Part shown: piece by piece, positions 52,506-62,075 of the stretch
How the letters are laid out: the number at the start of each line of letters is the position of its first letter
Position numbering within the stretch: position 1 is the first letter of the stretch
NCBI RefSeq assembly: GCF_023101665.1
Contig: NZ_CP082161.1
Span: 2,170,001 to 2,234,000, forward strand
Direction: 5' to 3'
Length of the DNA stretch: 64,000 bases
From: Bradyrhizobium sp. 195
GTDB lineage: Bacteria > Pseudomonadota > Alphaproteobacteria > Rhizobiales > Xanthobacteraceae
Program-made: the position numbers and the translations under genes
The notes under the pieces: model-generated
Told to the model about the DNA's origin: nothing
Databases searched by the model: none
Seen by the model: only the letters and a program-made list of their open reading frames with translations

Positions 52506-53858
52506 TTACGACAACCGCATATCCAGCAACCTTCGCCCTTCGCCCTTCAGCAGCTTCTTCACGGCGCTGGACGCCACGACCTCGCCGTCATTGGCATACG
52601 CTTCGTGGTTCTTCTCGATATCGTCGAGGCGGTAGAGGTAGTTGACCATGACGCCGGCGGATTCGCGCACGCCCTTCGGCGAGAGATCGCCGAGCCAGTT
52701 GATGCGCTCGAGCCTCGCGCCGTTGCCGAGATGGAAGCGGGCGACGGAATCGATCAGCTTGCCCTTCGGCGTGCGCGCCTTGAGGAAGTAGTGCGCAGCT
52801 AACGGCTCCAGCACGCTGCGGAGCAGCGCCGTGGTCTCGGGGCTTTCGAACCATTTGGGATCGTCGAGACGCTTCAGCGCCTCGCGGTCCTCGTCCGACA
52901 GCGGCAGGTCCTTGTCCTGCTTCACCCATGGCATGAAGCCCGGCACCGGTGACAGCGTCACGAAAGTGTCGAGCTTGGGCGTCTCGCGGCGCAACTCCTC
53001 GACCACCTGCTTGATCAGGAAACTGCCGAAGGAGATGCCGCCGAGGCCGCGCTGGGTGTTGGAGATCGAATAGAACACGGCGGTGCGCGCTCGGTCGATC
53101 GGCAGATGCTGGCGATCCACCGCAAGCAGCGGCGCGATCGCGCCGGGGATCGTCTCGGTCAGCGCCACTTCGACGAAGATCAGGGGCTCGTCGACCATCG
53201 CGGGATGGAAGAAGGCGTAGCAGCGGCGGTCGACCGGATCGATGCGGCGGCGCAGATCGTCCCAATCGCTGATCTCGTGCACGGCCTCGTAACGAATGAT
53301 CTTTTCGAGGATGTTGGCCGGGGTCGACCAGTCGATCCTGCGCAGCACGAGAAACCCCCTGTTGAACCACGAAGAGAGAAGATGCGAGACGTCGCGATCG
53401 AGCGCGGCGAGATCGGTGTGCCCGTTCATCATGCCGAGCAGATCGGCGCGCATGTTGACGAGATCGCCGGTGCCGCCGGGCGCGCGGTTGAGCCGGCGGA
53501 TCAGCTCCTGCCGCCGCGGCTCCGAGGCGAAGTGCAGGGAGCTTGCGTCCTCGTCGCCGGGCTGGGCGCGCCATTTCTCGATCGCCTTGGACAGGCGCTC
53601 CCGATCGGGGCCGAAATCGCGCACCAGTCCGTCGAAGAAGGCGCGGCGTCCCACCGCATCCAGCTCCCGGTAGATGTCGAGCACCTCACGCGCCATCGCG
53701 GTGCCGGAGGCTTCGCCCCGGCCCGACAGCAGCGCATCGCAGAGCTCGATCAGCCCGTCGGCATCCCGTTTGGTGTCAGCGGAGTCTCCCCGACGAAGCA
53801 GCGTGCGGCCGCGCTCGGAGATGGTGGCGAGCAGGTCGGAGAAGAAGGCGTTGGCCAT
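52506..53858 (-). CDS. Malonyl-CoA decarboxylase
   Basis: A 450-residue protein that converts malonyl-CoA to acetyl-CoA and CO2. It has an N-terminal helical domain and a C-terminal acetyltransferase-like domain with TAVFYSISNTQRGLGGISFGSFLIKQVVEEL, FVTLSPVPGFMPW, and VARFHLGNGARLERINWLGD with the His of the active site. The length matches the bacterial/eukaryotic MCD family. In many rhizobia it sits with matB and matC, but neither is beside it here. Confidence 0.93.
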   Translation of the reverse strand: MANAFFSDLLATISERGRTLLRRGDSADTKRDADGLIELCDALLSGRGEASGTAMAREVLDIYRELDAVGRRAFFDGLVRDFGPDRERLSKAIEKWRAQPGDEDASSLHFASEPRRQELIRRLNRAPGGTGDLVNMRADLLGMMNGHTDLAALDRDVSHLLSSWFNRGFLVLRRIDWSTPANILEKIIRYEAVHEISDWDDLRRRIDPVDRRCYAFFHPAMVDEPLIFVEVALTETIPGAIAPLLAVDRQHLPIDRARTAVFYSISNTQRGLGGISFGSFLIKQVVEELRRETPKLDTFVTLSPVPGFMPWVKQDKDLPLSDEDREALKRLDDPKWFESPETTALLRSVLEPLAAHYFLKARTPKGKLIDSVARFHLGNGARLERINWLGDLSPKGVRESAGVMVNYLYRLDDIEKNHEAYANDGEVVASSAVKKLLKGEGRRLLDMRLS

Positions 53859-54008
53859 CTGGGCTTTCGTGTCAGGTTTGTGCGTTGCGAAGCTTACACG
53901 GGATTTGGGTGGAAGCCGATCACAATCAAGCAGGCGAATGCGGCAACTTTAGTCGGGCCGTGCGTTTGGAGAATGCAGGCATGCCCGATGCGGCTGCCAC
54001 ACGAAAGC

Positions 54009-54112
54009 TGTCATGCCCCGTGAAGGCGGGGCATCCAGTATGCCGCAGCTTCTCGGCTCAATCACCACCGCTGGTGGAATACTGGATTGCCCGCCTTCGC
54101 GGGCAATGACGC
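54009..54112. repeat. Dispersed hairpin repeat, TGTCATGCCCCG family, copy B
   Basis: CTGTCATGCCCCGTGAAGGC and GGGGCATCCAGTATG mirror AATACTGGATTGCCCGCC and CGCGGGCAATGACG. It lies between malonyl-CoA decarboxylase and the converging end of the AraC gene. It shares the CATCCAGTA/TACTGGAT core with copy A at 52363. Confidence 0.88.
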
Positions 54113-54129
54113 CGAGAGTGGGATTACGC

Positions 54130-54939
54130 TCACCCCTTCCCCGCAAACTCCGTCGGCGTCCGTCCCGTCACCTGACGGAACGCCGCCGAAAACGCCGGCA
54201 CGCTGGCATAGCCGAGCGATGTCGCAAGCTGCTTCACCGACACGTTGGCATCCGTCGACAGGCGCTGGATCGCCGCCGCAATCCGCGCGCGCTGGCACCA
54301 GCTCTTGAAGCTCAATTGCGTCTCCGTCGAGAACAGCCGCGACAGCGTGCGTGCCGAGGTTCCGACCTCGCGCGCGAGCGTGTCGATGTCGTGCAGGCCG
54401 GTGGGGTCGTCGAGCACGATCATCGCGGCGCGCCGGCAGCGCACCTCGCGCGGCAGCGGCACGAAGGTCGCGGAATCCTCGGCCTGGTGCAGCTCCAGCA
54501 TGACGAGGCGAACCAGTAGCTCGGTGCGCTCCTCCGTGTTGCGCGCGTCGAACAGCGCAAGGATCGCCTGGTTGAGCAACGGCGAGACCCGCACCACGAA
54601 TTCCTTGGTCAATCCCTCATGGCGCTGCTCGCGCTTCAGCCAGGACAGGTCGAAATACAGCGTCCGCATCTCGATGTCGGCGAGCAGGTCGATGGCGTGC
54701 TCGAGCCCGGCCGGGACCCACACGGCCCGGTCGGGCGGCACCAGCCAGCGTCCCCCGGGCGTCGTCACCTGCATCGTGCCCTTGGCCGCATAGATCAGCT
54801 GCGCCTCGCGGTGCAAATGCGGATCGATCCGCATGCCCTTGGGATAGTCGCGCGCAACCAGGTGCACGCCGGCGGGCGAGCGGTGGTTGCTCCGGACCTC
54901 CCGGAGGATTGGCGTTTCCAAGACAGTCATTGGCAGCAT
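54130..54939 (-). CDS. AraC-family transcriptional regulator
   Basis: A 269-residue protein with an N-terminal cupin (DPHLHREAQLIYAAKGTMQV, VPAGLEHAIDL) and a C-terminal double helix-turn-helix (DIDTLAREVGTSARTLSRLF and SVKQLATSLGYASVPAFSAAFRQVTGRTP). It is divergent from the MFS gene with a 53-base gap, so it probably controls that transporter. Starts at 54939 or 54930 are both possible. Confidence 0.92.
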   Translation of the reverse strand: MLPMTVLETPILREVRSNHRSPAGVHLVARDYPKGMRIDPHLHREAQLIYAAKGTMQVTTPGGRWLVPPDRAVWVPAGLEHAIDLLADIEMRTLYFDLSWLKREQRHEGLTKEFVVRVSPLLNQAILALFDARNTEERTELLVRLVMLELHQAEDSATFVPLPREVRCRRAAMIVLDDPTGLHDIDTLAREVGTSARTLSRLFSTETQLSFKSWCQRARIAAAIQRLSTDANVSVKQLATSLGYASVPAFSAAFRQVTGRTPTEFAGKG

Positions 54940-54992
54940 CCCGTCATGGGGAGGACATATAACTCATTTCGGAGCAGGAGAGGATTCGGGAA

Positions 54993-56165
54993 ATGAACAG
55001 CCCCAGCCGGGTGATCAGTTTCGTCAACGCAGGCCATTTCATCGACCATTATTCGATGCTGATCTTCGCCGCGGCCGTGATCATCATGGGGCCGGCGCTC
55101 GGCATGGCCTATTCGGAACTTTTGCCTTACGCGACACCGGGCTTCGTTGCCTTCGGCGCGGGCTCGCTGCTCACCGGCTGGCTGGGGGACCGCTGGAGCC
55201 GCCGCCACATGATGCTGATCTTCTTCGTCGGCATCGGCGCCTCCATGATCGCGGTCGGCTTCGTGCAGACCCCGGCGCAGCTCGGCGCCGCGCTGCTGGC
55301 GATCGGCGTCTTCGCCTCGATCTATCATCCCGTCGGCACCGCCATGATCGTGTCCTATGCCGATCGGCTCGGCCGCGAGATGGGGATCAATGGCGTCTGG
55401 GGCAATCTCGGTGTCGCCTCCTCGGCGCTGGTCACCGGCGTGATCGGCCAATATCTCGGCTGGCGCTTTGCCTTCATCGTTCCCGGCGTGGTCACGATCC
55501 TGATCGGCATCGCGTTTGCGATGATGGTTGTGCACGAGGACCGCAAGGGCGCCAAGCAGGCTGCGGCGCAGGCGCGGGTGGCAAAACAGGACATGTGGCG
55601 CGTGGTGCTGTCGCTGCTGATCGTCGTGATCGCGATCTCGACCACGTTCAACGCCGTCACCGTGGCGCTGCCAAAACTGTTTGCGGAGCGGCTCGCGGAT
55701 TTGACCAAGAGCCCGGCGCTGCTCGGCGTCATCGCGGCCTGCGTCTACGTGTTCGGCGCGATGACCCAGTACACGATCGGCCGGCTGCTCGACCGTTACT
55801 CGCTGAAGACGGTGGCGCTGCCGCTGTCCTTCATGCTGGCGCCGTTCCTGTATCTGGCCGCGACCCTCAACAATCTGCCGCTGATCCTGGTTTCGATCGG
55901 CATCGTCATGGGCGCGTTCGGGCAGGTCACGGTGAACGACGCCATGGTCGGGAAATACACCAGCGAGGAATGGCGCTCGCGCGCTTACGCCGTGCGCTAT
56001 TTCATCGGCTTCACCGCGGCGGGTGCCTCGGTCGGCTTGGTCGCTTGGCTCTACGAGCAGGGCGGCTTCGTCACCATGCTGCACGCCTTCGCCGCGCTCT
56101 GCCTGCTCGCAATCGCGGCCGCGATCATCCTGCCGCGCGAGATCAGGACGCCCGCGGCAGCCTGA
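54993..56165 (+). CDS. MFS transporter
   Basis: A 390-residue protein with about 12 membrane helices and the MFS loop motif GDRWSRRHMM between helices 2 and 3. The opening (NAGHFIDHYSMLIFAAAVIIMGPALGM) resembles fosmidomycin-resistance-type/Fsr-like exporters. The substrate is unknown. It is divergent from the AraC regulator. Confidence 0.9.
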   Translation: MNSPSRVISFVNAGHFIDHYSMLIFAAAVIIMGPALGMAYSELLPYATPGFVAFGAGSLLTGWLGDRWSRRHMMLIFFVGIGASMIAVGFVQTPAQLGAALLAIGVFASIYHPVGTAMIVSYADRLGREMGINGVWGNLGVASSALVTGVIGQYLGWRFAFIVPGVVTILIGIAFAMMVVHEDRKGAKQAAAQARVAKQDMWRVVLSLLIVVIAISTTFNAVTVALPKLFAERLADLTKSPALLGVIAACVYVFGAMTQYTIGRLLDRYSLKTVALPLSFMLAPFLYLAATLNNLPLILVSIGIVMGAFGQVTVNDAMVGKYTSEEWRSRAYAVRYFIGFTAAGASVGLVAWLYEQGGFVTMLHAFAALCLLAIAAAIILPREIRTPAAA

Positions 56166-56173
56166 TCTCTCGT

Positions 56174-56300
56174 GTCCTGGACGCGGTGCGGCGCGAAGTG
56201 CCGCTCCGCAGAGCCGGGACCCAGAAGCCGCGAATTCCCGTGTCGAATGGGCCCCGGCTCTGCAGCGCACCGCCGAAGTGGCGCTGCGCTGCGTCCGGGG
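56174..56300. repeat. Intergenic inverted repeat (GTGCCGCTCCGCAGAGCCGGG type)
   Basis: The left arm (about 56176-56223: GACGCGGTGCGGCGCGAAGT, then CTCCGCAGAGCCGGGACCCA) mirrors the right arm (about 56249-56299: TGGGCCCCGGCTCTGCAGCG, then AAGTGGCGCTGCGCTGCGTC). It is a different family from the copies at 56325 and 58807 and lies right after the MFS stop. Confidence 0.85.
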
Positions 56301-56324
56301 AACGAGGGCTGAACTCTCTCACCC

Positions 56325-56443
56325 CCGTCATTGCGAGGAGCGCAGCGACGAAGCAATCCAGGCTGTCTCCGCGGCGGGACTCTGGATTGCTTCCGCCTTC
56401 GCCAAAGGCTTCGGCGGACAAGTCGCTACGCTCGCAATGACGG
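56325..56443. repeat. Dispersed hairpin repeat, CGTCATTGCGAG family, copy 4 (with insert)
   Basis: The left arm CCGTCATTGCGAGGAGCGCA with AAGCAATCCAG is intact. The right arm is split: GGATTGCTTCCGCC, then about 30 extra bases containing a GCCTTCGCCAAAGGCTTCGGC mini-hairpin, then CTACGCTCGCAATGACGG. It is the longest copy in the window. Confidence 0.88.
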
Positions 56444-56525
56444 AGAAGGCCGGGAACCCGCTCCACCTCCCGCGGGTTCTATCCCCATGGCCCCGACACC
56501 GGGGTGAAGGGGGAAAGACACCTGC

Positions 56526-58793
56526 ATGCGATGGAGCCTGCTCCGACCGGTTGGCCTTGTCCCCGCGGCGCTTGTCCTCACCACCATTGCGGCCAGTGCC
56601 GAAGCGGGCAAAGCCGCCGGCCCGTCCGAATTCCTGCTGGTGGCGCAGATCGTGCTGTTGATCGCGGTCGGCCGCGGCCTCGGCGAGATCATGCAGCGGA
56701 TCGGCCAGCCCTCGGTGATGGGCGAATTGCTCGCCGGCATCATTCTCGGGCCGTCGCTGTTCGGCTGGATCTGGCCGGAGGCGCAGCACGCGATCTTCCC
56801 GAGGACACCCGAGCAGAAGGCGATGATCGACGGCATCGCGCAAGTGGGCATCCTGCTCCTGCTGCTGCTCACGGGCATGGAGACCGACCTCAAGCTGGTC
56901 CGGAAGGTCGGCAGGGCCGCGATCGCGATCTCGATCGCCGGCATCCTCGTGCCCTTTGCCTGCGGCTTTGCGCTCGGCGAGTTCCTGCCGGATGCGCTGC
57001 TGCCCAATCCGCAGCAGCGCCTGGTGGCTTCGCTGTTCATGGGCACGGCGCTGTCGATCTCCTCGGTGAAGATCGTCGCGGTGGTCGTGCGCGAGATGAA
57101 CTTCATGCGGCGCAACGTCGGGCAGATCATCGTCGCGACCGCCGTCATCGACGACACCATCGGCTGGGTCATCATCGCCGTCATCTTCAGCCTGGCGTCG
57201 CACGGCACGCTGGATATCGCCTCGGTGGCGAAAGCCGTGCTGGGAACACTCGCCTTCCTCGCCGTCAGCTTCACCATCGGCCGCCGGCTGGTGTTCCAGC
57301 TGATCCGCTGGGCCAACGACAATCTCGTCAGCGCGGCGGCGGTCATCACGGTGATCCTGCTGTTGATGAGCGTCATGGCGATGATCACGCATCTGATCGG
57401 CGTGCACACCGTGCTCGGGGCCTTCGTCGCCGGCATCCTGGTCGGGGAATCCCCGATCCTGACGCGGCAGATCGACGAGCGTTTGCGCGGGCTGATCTCC
57501 AGCTTCTTCATGCCGGTGTTCTTTGGCCTGGCCGGCCTTGCCGCCGATCTCTCGGTGTTGCGCGATCCCAATCTCCTGATGCTCACCGGCCTCCTGGTCG
57601 TGATCGCCAGCGTCGGCAAGTTCGGCGGCGCCTTTGTCGGCGGCACATTGGGCGGGCTGAACTATCGGGAGTCGCTGGCGCTCGCCAGCGGCATGAATGC
57701 CCGCGGCTCGACCGAGGTGATCATCGCGACCATCGGACTCTCCATCGGCGTGCTCAGTCAGAACCTGTTCACGATGATCGTGACCATGGCGATCGTGACC
57801 ACGATGGCGATGCCGCCAATGCTGCGCGCGGCGCTGGCAAGGCTGCCAATGAGCAAGGAGGAGAAGGAGCGCCTGGAGCGGGAGGAATTCGACAAGCGCG
57901 GCTTCCTCGCCAATCTCGAGCGCCCTCTGCTGGCGGTGGACGAAAGCGTCAACGCCACCTTTGCCGCCCACATCGCGGGCCTGGTCGTCGGCATGCGCGG
58001 CCTGCCGATCACCGTGCTCCACATCGGTAAGCGGCCTGAGGAGCGGGAGAAGGGCCGCAACGAGGAGGAGAGCCACGAAGCCGTGGTGAAGAAGGCGGCC
58101 GAGGCGGTGTCCGCGAGCGGCGAGGGAGGCGCCGGCAGCGTCGATGTCGTCACCCGCGCGCGGCGTGCGGAGCTCGGCGAGACTATCACTGAAGAGGCGC
58201 GCAAGGGCTTTGACCTTCTCGTTGTCGGTGTCGACAAGGTTGCCGCGACCAAGGATCGCTTCGACCGTAAGATCGAGGACATCGCAGCGACCTTTGAAGG
58301 ACCGCTCGCGATCGTCGCCGCCAAGGGCAAGCACCTGAAGCAGCCGATGCCCGAAGGGCTCAAGATCCTCGTTCCGGTCTCCGGCAGCGGCGTCTCCAAG
58401 CGCGGCGCCGAGGTCGCGGTCGCGCTGGCGCAGGCCGGATCAGGCTCGCTACGGGTGATCTATGTCGCGACGACGCGCGACAAGGGCGCCCAGCGCGGAG
58501 CCTCCCGTGGCCTCAGCCAGGAGGCGGGCATCCTCAAGGACGCCAGCGATCTCGCCGCCCGCTACGACGTCGACATCACCACCACGCTGCGGGTGAACCG
58601 GGCGCCGGAAGCCGCGATCCTGCGCGAGATCGACACCACCGATGTCGATCTCGTGGTCATGGGCGTCGACCGCATCCAGGGCGATCATCTCTCCTTCGGC
58701 GGCGTCGCCGATGCCGTGCTCAGGCAGTCGAAGGTCTCGGTGCTGCTGGTGTCGAGCGGCGAGGCCCGGCAGGTGCCGGCGGAGAAGGCCTGA
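56526..58793 (+). CDS. Cation:proton antiporter with C-terminal universal-stress domain
   Basis: A 755-residue protein from ATG 56526 (GGGGGAAAG upstream). It has a signal-like start and then about 12 membrane helices of the Na+/H+ exchanger (CPA2) type, with QPSVMGELLAGIILGPSLFG, VIDDTIGWVIIAVIF, and GAFVAGILVGESP. From about residue 460 it is soluble; two UspA-like parts are visible (KGFDLLVVGVDKVAATKDRFD; DVDLVVMGVDRIQGDHLSFGGVADAVLRQSKVSVLLV). The tail probably gates the antiporter in response to nucleotides or stress. Confidence 0.9.
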   Translation: MRWSLLRPVGLVPAALVLTTIAASAEAGKAAGPSEFLLVAQIVLLIAVGRGLGEIMQRIGQPSVMGELLAGIILGPSLFGWIWPEAQHAIFPRTPEQKAMIDGIAQVGILLLLLLTGMETDLKLVRKVGRAAIAISIAGILVPFACGFALGEFLPDALLPNPQQRLVASLFMGTALSISSVKIVAVVVREMNFMRRNVGQIIVATAVIDDTIGWVIIAVIFSLASHGTLDIASVAKAVLGTLAFLAVSFTIGRRLVFQLIRWANDNLVSAAAVITVILLLMSVMAMITHLIGVHTVLGAFVAGILVGESPILTRQIDERLRGLISSFFMPVFFGLAGLAADLSVLRDPNLLMLTGLLVVIASVGKFGGAFVGGTLGGLNYRESLALASGMNARGSTEVIIATIGLSIGVLSQNLFTMIVTMAIVTTMAMPPMLRAALARLPMSKEEKERLEREEFDKRGFLANLERPLLAVDESVNATFAAHIAGLVVGMRGLPITVLHIGKRPEEREKGRNEEESHEAVVKKAAEAVSASGEGGAGSVDVVTRARRAELGETITEEARKGFDLLVVGVDKVAATKDRFDRKIEDIAATFEGPLAIVAAKGKHLKQPMPEGLKILVPVSGSGVSKRGAEVAVALAQAGSGSLRVIYVATTRDKGAQRGASRGLSQEAGILKDASDLAARYDVDITTTLRVNRAPEAAILREIDTTDVDLVVMGVDRIQGDHLSFGGVADAVLRQSKVSVLLVSSGEARQVPAEKA

Positions 58794-58806
58794 CATCCCT
58801 CTCCGT

Positions 58807-58893
58807 CGTCATTGCGAGGAGCGAAGCGACGAAGCAATCCAGACTCCCTCAGCGGAAAGCTTCTGGATTGCTTCGCTGCGCTCGCAATGACGG
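58807..58893. repeat. Dispersed hairpin repeat, CGTCATTGCGAG family, copy 5
   Basis: CGTCATTGCGAGGAGCGAAG and AAGCAATCCAGA mirror TCTGGATTGCTTCGCTGCG and CTCGCAATGACGG. It fills the gap between the converging antiporter and RND permease genes. Confidence 0.9.
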
Positions 58894-58910
58894 ACTTGGT
58901 TGAAAGTCGC

Positions 58911-61900
58911 CTACTTCACCGCCACCGTCTCAGCCTTCGGCGCCTTCTTCGACGCCCGCCAGTTCTCGAACCGCTGCACCACCACGAAGAAAGCAGGCAC
59001 GAACAGCACCGCGAGGCAGGTCGAGGCCAGCATGCCGGAGAATACGGTGATGCCGATCGACTTGCGCGCGCTGGCGCCGGCGCCGGTCGCGAGCACCAGG
59101 GGCACCACGCCGAGGATGAAGGCGAACGAGGTCATCAGGATCGGGCGGAAGCGGGCGCGCGCGGCCTCGATCGCGGCCTCCAGCACCGGCTTGCCGTCGC
59201 GATTGTGCAGCTCGAGGCCGACCTCGACGATCAGGATCGCGTTCTTGGCCGACAGCGCGATCAGGAGGATCAGGCCGATCTGGCAATAGAGGTTGTTGTC
59301 GATCTTGAGCGCAGAGAGGATCAGCATCGGCCCGAGCAGCGACAGCGGCACCGCGAGGATCACCGAGATCGGCGCGTACCAGCTCTCGTACTGGCCGGCG
59401 AGCACGAGATAGACCAGCAGCATGGCAAGGCCAAACACCCAGTAGATCTGGTTGGAGACCGCCTTCTCCTGATAGGACATCGCGGTCCATTCATAGCCGG
59501 TGCCCGGCGGCAGCGTCTTGTCCGCGATCTCCTCCATCAGCTTCAACGACTGGCCGGATGAGTAGCCCTGTGCTGGCAGGCCGATCACGGTCGAGGACGG
59601 ATAGAGGTTGTAGAGGCTGATCAGCGACGGGCCGGTGGCGGGCGTGATCTTGGCGACGGTGCCGATCGGGATCATGTCGCCGTTCGAATTGCGAACCTGC
59701 ATGTTGGCGATGTCGCGCTCGGTGACGCGGAAGGCGGGATCGGCTTGCGTATAGACCTGGAACACGCGGCCGAACTTGTTGAACTGGTTGACGTAGGACG
59801 AGCCGAGATAGGTCGACAGCGCCGCGAACACCTGGTCCGTGGTGACGTGCAGCGTCTGGGTCTTGATGCGGTCAATCTCGACGTTGAATTGCGGCACCGA
59901 CGAGCGGAACGAGGACTGCACCCGCTGCAGCGCGCTCTGGCTCTGGCCGTTCGAGACCATCGCCCCGGTGATCGCTTGTAGCTTGGCGAAGTCGCTGTTG
60001 CCGTCGCGCAGCTCGACCTGCATCGAGAAGCCGGCGGCGTTGCCGATGCCCTGGATCGGCGGCGGCGGCAACACGATGGTGCGGGCCTCCATGATGGTCG
60101 CGAGCTTGTCGTTGAGCCCGTACACCAGCGAGCGCAGATCCTCGCCGGGGCCTTTGCGCGCCTCCCAGTCCTTCAGGATGATGTAGGCGACGCCGGCATT
60201 GGCAAGGCTGGCGCTGTTGTCGAGCGCGGAGATACCGGCGATGGTGATGACCTGCTGGACGCCGGGCGTATCCTTGATGATCTCGCTCGCTCGGTCGAGC
60301 ACCGTCTGGGTGCGCTCGAGCGCAGCGCCATCGGGTAACTGGACGGCGGCGATCAGGTAGCCCTGGTCCTCGATCGGCAGGAAGCCGGTCGGCACCCGCG
60401 ACAGGCCGTAGCCGCTGGCTCCGATGACCAGCAGCGCGAACGCGACCGAGATGGTGGCGTGCCTGCACAGGAACGTGATCAGCCGCGAGTAGCCGCGCTC
60501 GACCCGGTCATAGACCGCGTTGAAGCCCCGGTAGAAGAAATTGCGCTGCTCCGGCGGCACCGTCGGCCGCAGCCACAGCGCGCATTGCGTCGGCTTCAAT
60601 GTCGCCGCGTTGATGGCGGAGAGAAGCGCGGTCGCCGCGATCACCAGCGCGAATTGTGAATAGATGCGCCCGGTGAGGCCGGCGAGGAACGAGGCCGGCA
60701 AGAATACCGAGATCAGCACCAGGGTGATGCCGACGATCGGCGCGAAGAGCTGGTCCATCGCCCTGATGGCGGCGTCGTGGCCGTTCATGCCCTGCTCGAT
60801 GTTGTGCGCGGCGCCTTCGACCACGACGATCGCGTCGTCGACCACGATGCCGATCGCGAGCACGATCGCGAACAGCGTCGACATGTTGATGGTGAAGCCG
60901 AGCGCGGCCATCGCCGCGAACGCGCCGATGATGGTCACCGGCACGGTTGTCGCCGGCACCAGCATCGCGCGCCAGTCCTGCAGGAACACCAGAATCACGA
61001 CCAGCACCAAAAGGCCGGCCTCGATCAGCGTCATGTAGACCTCGTGCACCGAGGCTTCGACGAACTTGGTGGTGTCGAACGGCGTGTCGTATTTGATGCC
61101 TTCCGGGAACCGCTTGGCGAGCTCCGCCATCTTCTTCTCGACCGCCTGCTCGACCTGGAGCGCGTTGGCGCCGGGCGACTGAAATACGCCGATGCCGGTG
61201 GCCGGCTGCTTGTTCAGCGAGAAGATCTGGCTGTAGGTCTGCGCGCCCAGTTCGACCCAGCCCACGTCGCGCACGCGCGTGACGTCGCCGCTGGTGCCCG
61301 TCTTGACGATGATGTTCTCGAACTGGCTGGTGTCGTCGAGCCGGCCGTTGACGTTGAGCGTGTACTGGAAGGCCTGACCCGGCGGCGTCGGAGGTGCGCC
61401 GACCTGACCGGCGGAGACCTGCTGGCTCTGCTGCTGGATTGCGTTGATGACGTCCTGCGGCACGAGGCCTCGGACCTGCAGCTTGTTCGGATCGAGCCAG
61501 ACCCGCATCGAATACTGGCCGGCGCCGAACACGGTGACGTTGCCGACACCGGGCAGGCGCGAGAGCTCGTCGCGGATGTTGATGGTGGCATAGTTGCTCA
61601 AATAGAGGCTGTCGAACCTGGAGTCCGGCGAGGTCAGCGTCACGAACAGCAGGATCGAGGTCGATCGCTTTTGCACGGTGACGCCTTGGTTTTGCACGGC
61701 GCTCGGCAATTGGGACAGCGCGCTGGAGACGCGGTTCTGCACCAGCACCTGCGCGAAGTTGAGATCGGTGCCGATCTTGAAGGTCACGGTCAGCGTGTAG
61801 GTGCCGTCCGAGCCGCTATAGGATTGCATGTAGAGCATGTCCTCGACGCCGTTGACCTGCTGCTCGATCGGCAAGGCAACCGTGTCGATCACGGTCTTGG

Positions 61901-62063
61901 CGCTGGCGCCGGGATAGCGCGTGGTGACCTGCACGGTCGGCGGCACCACATCCGGATATTGCGCGACGGCGAGATTGAACAGCGCGACGCCGCCGATCAG
62001 GATCATCAACAGCGCGATGACGTTCGAGAGGACCGGCCGCTCGATGAAGAACTTTGAGATCAT
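58911..62063 (-). CDS. RND multidrug efflux permease (HAE1/AcrB type)
   Basis: A 1050-residue inner-membrane transporter with 12 helices and two large periplasmic loops. It begins MISKFFIERPVLSNVIAL. The proton-relay acids are in GIVVDDAIVVVEG (TM4) and the lysine in LSAKNAILIVE (TM10). It exports hydrophobic drugs or similar compounds with the adaptor encoded 12 bases upstream. No outer-membrane channel gene is adjacent, so the pair must use one encoded elsewhere. Confidence 0.94.
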   Translation of the reverse strand: MISKFFIERPVLSNVIALLMILIGGVALFNLAVAQYPDVVPPTVQVTTRYPGASAKTVIDTVALPIEQQVNGVEDMLYMQSYSGSDGTYTLTVTFKIGTDLNFAQVLVQNRVSSALSQLPSAVQNQGVTVQKRSTSILLFVTLTSPDSRFDSLYLSNYATINIRDELSRLPGVGNVTVFGAGQYSMRVWLDPNKLQVRGLVPQDVINAIQQQSQQVSAGQVGAPPTPPGQAFQYTLNVNGRLDDTSQFENIIVKTGTSGDVTRVRDVGWVELGAQTYSQIFSLNKQPATGIGVFQSPGANALQVEQAVEKKMAELAKRFPEGIKYDTPFDTTKFVEASVHEVYMTLIEAGLLVLVVILVFLQDWRAMLVPATTVPVTIIGAFAAMAALGFTINMSTLFAIVLAIGIVVDDAIVVVEGAAHNIEQGMNGHDAAIRAMDQLFAPIVGITLVLISVFLPASFLAGLTGRIYSQFALVIAATALLSAINAATLKPTQCALWLRPTVPPEQRNFFYRGFNAVYDRVERGYSRLITFLCRHATISVAFALLVIGASGYGLSRVPTGFLPIEDQGYLIAAVQLPDGAALERTQTVLDRASEIIKDTPGVQQVITIAGISALDNSASLANAGVAYIILKDWEARKGPGEDLRSLVYGLNDKLATIMEARTIVLPPPPIQGIGNAAGFSMQVELRDGNSDFAKLQAITGAMVSNGQSQSALQRVQSSFRSSVPQFNVEIDRIKTQTLHVTTDQVFAALSTYLGSSYVNQFNKFGRVFQVYTQADPAFRVTERDIANMQVRNSNGDMIPIGTVAKITPATGPSLISLYNLYPSSTVIGLPAQGYSSGQSLKLMEEIADKTLPPGTGYEWTAMSYQEKAVSNQIYWVFGLAMLLVYLVLAGQYESWYAPISVILAVPLSLLGPMLILSALKIDNNLYCQIGLILLIALSAKNAILIVEVGLELHNRDGKPVLEAAIEAARARFRPILMTSFAFILGVVPLVLATGAGASARKSIGITVFSGMLASTCLAVLFVPAFFVVVQRFENWRASKKAPKAETVAVK

Positions 62064-62075
62064 GGCGGCGGCTCC

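Noticed and set aside
56328..58334. 668-codon minus-strand ORF opposite the antiporter
   Set aside because: His/Asp/Arg-rich mirror translation of membrane helices; the plus strand is a clear antiporter.
34574..58893. Repeated CGTCATTGCGAG elements as a CRISPR array
   Set aside because: Copies are kilobases apart, palindromic over the full length and without regular spacers or cas genes.
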